In this document: positions 5,753 through 9,729 of the stretch, in pieces
How positions within the stretch are numbered: position 1 is the first letter of the stretch
Layout of the letters: every line of letters begins with the position of its first letter
Assembly (NCBI GenBank): GCA_038248985.1
Contig: JBBRWV010000130.1
Coordinates: forward strand, 1 to 9,729
Direction: 5' to 3'
Length of the DNA: 9,729 bases
Origin: JBBRWV01 sp038248985
GTDB taxonomy: Bacteria > Planctomycetota > Phycisphaerae > WQYP01
Notes under the pieces: model-generated
Told to the model about the DNA's origin: nothing
Databases searched by the model: none
What the model saw: the letters and a program-made list of their open reading frames with translations, nothing else
Made by a program: the position numbers and the translations under genes

Positions 5753-5927
5753 GTTGGGACGGTGTGGGAAATTGTTGGCCATGTCGTTTTTTGTTTATTT
5801 TCAACAAAAATAATGGGGTATATTGACATAGAACTGCGGCAGGATGTCCGCAACACGGGGGACGGTGCGGGCGGGATGGCCGCATCGCAAACGACGATGA
5901 CGCAACCTGAAGGTTAAACCGCGAGCG
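5753..5927. other. Gene-free stretch between nadB and the terminator
   Basis: The part next to the terminator is A/T-rich (5785-5825), the part next to nadB is G/C-rich. No family-like frame is seen. The switch in composition at about 5830 may mark the border between host sequence (nadB side) and inserted DNA (recombinase-fragment side). Confidence 0.35.
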
Positions 5928-7565
5928 CTATACGGGGGCGAGGGTGGGTTCGGGGAGGGAGGCGTTGAAGTCGAGGTGTTTTTGCCAGAGGGGGTCGCGG
6001 CGCTCGGGGAAGTCGGTGCGGTAGTGAACGCCGCGGGTTTCTTCGCGGGTGAGGGCGGCCTTGGCGATGAGGGAGGCGACGAGGAGCATATTTTGCAGTT
6101 CCCAGCCGGGGGGGCCGTCGAAGGTTTTGTCGAGGACGTAGCGGGACCAGAAGGCGATGATTTCGTGGGCTTCGGCGAGGTGGGGTCCGTGGCGTTCGAT
6201 GCCGACGTTGCGCCACATGAGGGCGCGGAGGGAGGAGCGGACGTCGGCGGTGTCGAGTTCGGTGCGGGTGGATTGGTCGATTTCGGCGGTGAGGCGCGGG
6301 GGGATGAGGTCTTCGGATTCTTGGGCGATGCGTAGGGCGGCGTCTTCGCCGGCGCGTTTGCCGAAGACCATGGCTTCGATGAGGGAGTTGGAGCCGAGGC
6401 GGTTGGCACCGTGGAGGCCGGTGTAGGAGGCTTCGCCGATGGCATAGAGGTTTTGAATGTTGGTGCGGCCGAGGAGGTCGGTGATGACACCGCCGACCAT
6501 GTAATGGCAGGAGGGGTGGACGGGGATGGGCTGAGTGGCGGGGTTGATTTCGAAGGAGATGCACATTCGGTAGATGCCGGGGAAGCGGTCGCGGAAGGCG
6601 GCTTCGGACATGTGTCGGGCGTCGAGGAAGACGTGAGTGAATTTAGTTTTGGCCATTTGCGCGAGGATGGCGCGGGAGACGACATCGCGGGGTGCGAGCT
6701 CGGCGGAGGGGTGGTAATCGGGCATGAAGCGGTAGCCGTTTTTGTCGATGAGGGTGGCACCTTCGCCGCGGACGGCTTCGGAGACGAGGGCGCGGGTGGC
6801 GCCGGCGATGTAGATGGTGGTGGGATGGAACTGGACCATTTCTATGTTGCGGAGGGTAGCGCCGGCGCGGTAGGCCATGGCGTGGCCGTCGGCGGAGGCT
6901 ACGTGGGGGTTGGTGGTTTCGCGGTAGAGCATGCCGGCGCCGCCGGAGGCGAGGAGGGTTTGGCGGGCGAGGATCATGAAGTAGCCGCGGTCTGCTTGCC
7001 AGGCGATGGCGCCGATGCAGCCGCCGTCGACAGTGACGAGGTCGAGGACGAAGGTGTGTTCGAGGATCTGGATGTTGGGGTTAGCGCGGACTTTGGCGGC
7101 GAGGCAGTTGGCGAGTTCTTTGCCGGTGGCGTCGCCGAGGGCGTGGACGATGCGGGCGTAGGAGTGACCGCCTTCGCGGGTGATGGAGAGTGCGCCGTCG
7201 AGTTCGCGGTCGAAGTTGGCACCCCAGTCGACGAGTTCCTGGATGCGTGCGGGGGCGTCGCGGACGACGGTTTCGACGGCGGCGGGATTGCAGAGGCCGC
7301 AGCCGGCTTTGAGGGTGTCGGCGATGTGGGAGTCGAAGGAGTCTTCCTGTTTGATGACGGTGGCGATACCGCCCTGGGCGTAGAAGGTGTTGGATTCGCG
7401 GAGGTGGTTTTTGGTGACGAGGAGGACGTCACCGCCGCGGGTGCCGTGGCGTGCTACTTCGAGGGCGGAGCGGAGGCCAGCGACGCCACCGCCGATGACG
7501 AGGGCGTCAGTCAGGACGTGGGGGAGGCGATGGGCTTTGAAGGGGACGAGGTAGCGGCGGATCAT
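5928..7565 (-). CDS. nadB: L-aspartate oxidase
   Basis: FAD enzyme that oxidises L-aspartate to iminoaspartate, the first step of de novo NAD synthesis; NadA then condenses the product with dihydroxyacetone phosphate to quinolinate. The 545-aa length is typical. The N-terminal dinucleotide fold has GGGVAGLRSALEVA (residues 25-38). Family signatures follow in order: SNTFYAQGGIATV, the GCGLCNPAAVETVVRDAP helix, EGGHSYARIVHA.GDATGKE, QFHPTTIYI, LVSEAVRGEGATLID, ELAPRDVVSRAI, the active-site loop HPSCHYMVGGVITD, and the FAD-binding GLHGANRLGSNSLIEAMVFG. The C-terminal helical domain ends with RGVHYRTDFPERRDPLWQKH. The succinate dehydrogenase flavoprotein is a relative, but the C-terminus and lack of sdh neighbours favour NadB. 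ATG 7565-7563 fits the family; an in-frame TTG 9 bp upstream is less likely. It lies 53 bp after the TPR gene, probably one transcript. nadA and nadC are not in the window. Confidence 0.96.
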   Translation of the reverse strand: MIRRYLVPFKAHRLPHVLTDALVIGGGVAGLRSALEVARHGTRGGDVLLVTKNHLRESNTFYAQGGIATVIKQEDSFDSHIADTLKAGCGLCNPAAVETVVRDAPARIQELVDWGANFDRELDGALSITREGGHSYARIVHALGDATGKELANCLAAKVRANPNIQILEHTFVLDLVTVDGGCIGAIAWQADRGYFMILARQTLLASGGAGMLYRETTNPHVASADGHAMAYRAGATLRNIEMVQFHPTTIYIAGATRALVSEAVRGEGATLIDKNGYRFMPDYHPSAELAPRDVVSRAILAQMAKTKFTHVFLDARHMSEAAFRDRFPGIYRMCISFEINPATQPIPVHPSCHYMVGGVITDLLGRTNIQNLYAIGEASYTGLHGANRLGSNSLIEAMVFGKRAGEDAALRIAQESEDLIPPRLTAEIDQSTRTELDTADVRSSLRALMWRNVGIERHGPHLAEAHEIIAFWSRYVLDKTFDGPPGWELQNMLLVASLIAKAALTREETRGVHYRTDFPERRDPLWQKHLDFNASLPEPTLAPV

Positions 7566-7618
7566 TTTTTCCAACGATCAATACGAGGTGACGGGGAATG
7601 AGTGGAGCGGCGGTGGGG

Positions 7619-8650
7619 CTAGAGGTGTTTGCGGGCCTGGAGGGCGGCGGGGGAGCTGGGATATTTTTCGACGATTTCTTTGTAGAGGCGTTTGGCGGCA
7701 TCATCGTGCTTGAGTTTTTTCTCGATGTCGGCGGCCTGCAAGAGGGCGGTGGGGGCGGCGGTGGTGGTGGAGTAATGGACGGTGATGCGCAGGTAGGAGA
7801 GAGCGGCTTCTTCGAGTTTGTCCTGGGCGAGATAGCTGCCGGCCTTGAGGTTGTAGAGTTTGATGGCGGCGTCGCCGGTGGCGGTTTCGAGGGCGGCATC
7901 GGCGGACTTGATGGCGTCATCATATTTTTTGGCGTTGTAGGCGGCTTCGGCGGCGGCGAGATCGGCACCGGCGTTGGGGGTTACGGCGACGGTGGCGGTG
8001 TTGGCGGTGGTGGTGGGAAGTTCGGGGGTTCCAAGGCCGAGTTCTTTGGCGAGGGCGGCGGCTTTGGGGTCGCTGTTTTTGGTGTAGATGTCGAGGAGGA
8101 GGATTTTGAGGTTGCGTTGTGCGGTGGTGTCTTTGAAGGTGTTGATGCGGGCGGTGATTTTCTTAACGGAGTCATCGAGGAGGGTGGATTTAGCGGCGGG
8201 GAGATTCTTGGGACGGAGTTCCCAGGCGGCATCGGTGGGGGCGGCGGCGTAGACATCGAGGAAGGTGGAGACGGCGTCGGACCATTTGCCTTCGGCATCG
8301 AGGGGGGCGATGAGGCGGGCCTGGATGAGGAGCTTCATTTCTTTGCCATTGGCGAGGCGGAGAGCCTCGTTGTAGAGGGCGACGGCTTTTTTGGAATCGG
8401 AACGGGCGGCTTCGGCATCGGTGAACTTGGCATTATTGGCATTATTGGTAATGGCAATGAGCTCGATCTTCAGGAGGGGGTATTGGCGTTCATTGTTGCC
8501 CACGATGGCGTTGAGGTGGCCATCTTTGAGGCCGACGATGCGGGCGTCAGAGTATTTGATTCCGTCATTGATGAAGGAATCGGCGTGGGCCAAGGCGGTG
8601 AGGGAGAGGAGACCGGCGGCGAGCAGTGAGGTGAGGAGGGGGCGTTTCAT
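7619..8650 (-). CDS. Secreted or periplasmic TPR-like repeat protein
   Basis: A 343-aa protein. MKRPLLTSLLAAGLLSLTAL with the cleavage-like AHA-DS at about 22-24 is a clear Sec signal peptide, so it works outside the inner membrane. The mature start (DSFINDGIKYSDARIVGLKD) has a small beta-like segment on how a quantity varies. Helical repeats follow in two blocks, about 85-140 (KKAVALYNEALRLANGKEMK) and about 230-343 (AEAAYNAKKYDDAIKSADAA, DKLEEAALSYLRI, AKRLYKEIVEKYPSSPAA), the latter typical of TPRs in YbgF/CpoB- or outer-membrane-assembly-like proteins. A Thr/Ala-rich linker (about 210-230) separates them. The start has GGAG about 8 nt upstream on the minus strand. It is the first gene of a likely operon with nadB, although no functional link is known. 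The exact family is not recognised. Confidence 0.85.
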   Translation of the reverse strand: MKRPLLTSLLAAGLLSLTALAHADSFINDGIKYSDARIVGLKDGHLNAIVGNNERQYPLLKIELIAITNNANNAKFTDAEAARSDSKKAVALYNEALRLANGKEMKLLIQARLIAPLDAEGKWSDAVSTFLDVYAAAPTDAAWELRPKNLPAAKSTLLDDSVKKITARINTFKDTTAQRNLKILLLDIYTKNSDPKAAALAKELGLGTPELPTTTANTATVAVTPNAGADLAAAEAAYNAKKYDDAIKSADAALETATGDAAIKLYNLKAGSYLAQDKLEEAALSYLRITVHYSTTTAAPTALLQAADIEKKLKHDDAAKRLYKEIVEKYPSSPAALQARKHL

Positions 8651-8687
8651 GCGGGAGCTCCGTTTTCAGAAAAGGGGTGGGTGAGTC

Positions 8688-8707
8688 ACGCTATTGAAGT
8701 ATAGCGT
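8688..8707 (-). promoter_or_regulatory. Candidate promoter -10 box inside an inverted repeat
   Basis: ACGCTAT (8688-8694) and ATAGCGT (8701-8707) are a perfect 7-bp inverted repeat with a 6-nt spacer. On the minus strand the repeat contains TATACT (8703-8698), a good -10 box about 50 bp before the TPR gene start. No good -35 lies 17 bp further up. A dyad over a -10 box would suit a repressor operator. This is inferred from position only. Confidence 0.35.
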
Positions 8708-8733
8708 ACCACGGGGGGCGGGGTGGCGGAAGG

Positions 8734-9146
8734 TGATCTTCCCCACGGATAGTGGGCGCGTCGTGGTGCGTCAGTTCAGGCCGGCCTCGAAGGCTGCGGG
8801 GCTCACATAGCCTAACGCCGAATGACGCCTTCGGCGATTGTACCATCCTTCGATCCACAAGAAGATCGAGGTCTTGGCTGCCTCCCGGGTGGTGAACTTG
8901 CGCCGGTAGACATGCTCGGTTTTCAAGGTTCCCCAGAAGCTTTCCCTCACCGCGTTGTCGTAGCAGTTGCCCACGCGGCTCATCGAGCAGGTGATCCCTC
9001 GCAGAGGCAACTGCTGCTGGTACTCGGCGCTGGCATACTGGCAGCCCCGGTCGGAGTGGTGCACCAGCCCGGCGGAGGGCTTTCGGGTCTGAATCGCCAT
9101 GTGCAGAGCGTAGGTGCAGAGTTCCGTCCGCAGATGCTCGGCCATG
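8734..9146 (-). mobile_element. 3' fragment of a second IS3-type element
   Basis: The left end TGATCTTCCCCACGGATAGT (8734 on) matches the terminal repeat of the complete IS3 (2595 on) at 23 of 27 positions. The fragment holds the last part of orfB and stops abruptly at about 9146, where an IS91-like coding fragment on the other strand begins. The orfA side and the other terminal repeat are missing. Confidence 0.8.
8771..9146 (-). pseudogene. IS3-family OrfB, C-terminal fragment
   Basis: About 125 residues of an IS3 transposase catalytic domain. SMAEHLRTELCT opens the surviving part, then VHHSDRGCQYAS with the second catalytic Asp, VRESFWGTLKTE with the catalytic Glu exactly 35 residues later, and the standard end NRRRRHSALGYVSPAAFEAG. 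The first catalytic Asp, the HTH region and orfA are absent. It is related to but clearly distinct from the complete IS3 orfB in this window (for example GNCYDNAVRESFWG against GDCWDNACAESFWA), so it comes from another element of the same family. The frame stays open through 9160, but the codons past about 9146 read backwards through the IS91-like fragment. Confidence 0.85.
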
Positions 9147-9460
9147 CTCATCAAACGCATCTACCAGGCGGGGGGGGCGATCCCCTCCTATGCCCCAAGT
9201 GCGGCAGCACCATGAAAATCATCGCCTTCATCGAAGCCGGGGGGGGGCGCCAGGGTGACGTGATCCGGAAGATACTTGAGCACTGCGGCCTCTGGAACCC
9301 GCCCCAGCCCCGTCCCCCGCCCCGGCCGCCGCCCTCACCGCCACCCAGGGCAGTTCGGTCCCACCCCGCCAGCGGCATCTCCCCGGAAATCGACCCCGAC
9401 TTCCTCGAACACCTCCGCCGCGAACAGCAAGCCGATCAACTCCAAATGCCCTGGGACTAA
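9147..9460 (+). pseudogene. IS91-like transposase, C-terminal fragment with poly-G tracts
   Basis: The plus strand begins LIKRIYQAG, then after a frame change DPLLCPKCGSTMKIIAFIEA, then GDVIRKILEHCGLW, a Pro-rich stretch, and the end DPDFLEHLRREQQADQLQMP-WD before TAA. This is the usual end of Y2/IS91-type HUH transposases: a CPKCG half zinc motif, the IAFIE strand, the ILEHCGLW helix and a proline tail. The catalytic HUH/Tyr domain is absent. The change of frame falls in a G8 tract (9170-9177); an in-frame G9 tract (9239-9247) adds GGG in the FIEA-RQGD region. Without the G tracts both protein joins look like ordinary family sequence. The left border abuts the IS3 fragment. Confidence 0.72.
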
Positions 9461-9729
9461 CGCCGGCCGCCCGCGACCACCCGCCGACACGCTCCAACTT
9501 GGCTTTGCAAAAGGCCAGGTCATGGATATATTGCCCTTGGGTCACCCGAGGACGGTCCCCGGGCCTCTGCAAACTCAGGAAATGCGATGGCAACGATTGA
9601 AAGACCATGCCCAGCGGCGTCGGTGCTCCGGTCGGAGACACGATGTGTTCGCTCAACACTTTCCCAAACTTCCCCCGCCCCCCAAACCCCCGCACCCCCT
9701 ATTCTCCCGCGTGCCCCTGGCGAAATCAA
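9461..9729. other. 3' flank of the IS91-like fragment, no gene seen
   Basis: G/C-rich with no convincing frame. It probably includes the 3' (origin-side) end of the IS91-like element, but I cannot place the border. A run of four C tracts lies at 9672-9699 (see findings). Confidence 0.4.

Noticed and set aside
5801..6760. Pro/Ser/Thr-rich minus-strand frame overlapping the nadB end
   Set aside because: Composition is typical of an off-frame reading of a G/C-rich gene and it overlaps nadB throughout.
6411..7601. Long open frame on the plus strand opposite nadB
   Set aside because: Its Gly/Val/Asp/Glu-rich sequence is the mirror of a G/C-biased nadB; nadB has full family signatures and this frame has none.
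7598..8629. Long open frame on the plus strand opposite the TPR gene
   Set aside because: Gly/Glu-rich antisense shadow. The minus-strand frame has a signal peptide, ribosome site and TPR-like repeats.

Overview
The window is a mosaic of decayed mobile DNA on both sides of a short, well-kept chromosomal segment. The likely host is a high-GC bacterium. A lone nadB next to a secreted TPR-like protein, Sel1-repeat genes and several IS families would suit a planctomycete-like lineage, but that is a weak inference because there is no rRNA or ribosomal marker here. The left third (about 1-2590) is visibly richer in A/T than the strongly G/C-rich 5930-9730 part, which points to foreign origin.

Layout. 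At 1-887 lies the decayed C-terminal end of a large serine recombinase, broken by frameshifts and an in-frame stop. At 888-1200 is a gene-free stretch packed with hairpins, including two plus-strand terminators, one minus-strand terminator and a 17-bp direct repeat. At 1201-2316 is an intact plus-strand gene for a protein with a His-hydrophobic-His (HUH) motif and a downstream Tyr motif, most likely a rolling-circle replication initiator or single-strand transposase. Just after it, 2397-2483 holds a tandem 10-bp repeat and two strong hairpins that look like its origin or element end. At 2593-3845 is a complete IS3-family element (orfA, slippery A7G, orfB, perfect 34-bp terminal repeats).

Right of the IS, on the minus strand, is a double-zinc-ribbon, single-membrane-span, Sel1-repeat gene (4869 down to 3846). 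It is broken by an in-frame TAA and cut off at the IS end. Then come a stretch with no convincing gene (4870-5307), a 55-aa small gene (5475-5308), a tyrosine-recombinase C-terminal fragment (about 5710-5512) and a bidirectional terminator (5722-5752).

The conserved host part is a probable two-gene minus-strand operon: a secreted TPR-like protein (8650-7619) followed after 53 bp by nadB, L-aspartate oxidase, the first enzyme of quinolinate/NAD synthesis (7565-5928). Upstream of it lie two abutting transposase fragments: the 3' end of a second IS3-type element (8734 to about 9146) and the C-terminal end of an IS91-like transposase on the plus strand (about 9147-9460), which carries two unusual poly-G tracts.

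The best candidate for something undescribed is the HUH gene with its repeat-and-hairpin flanks (about 890-2590). The second is the 55-aa small protein gene. Everything else fits known families or their remnants.
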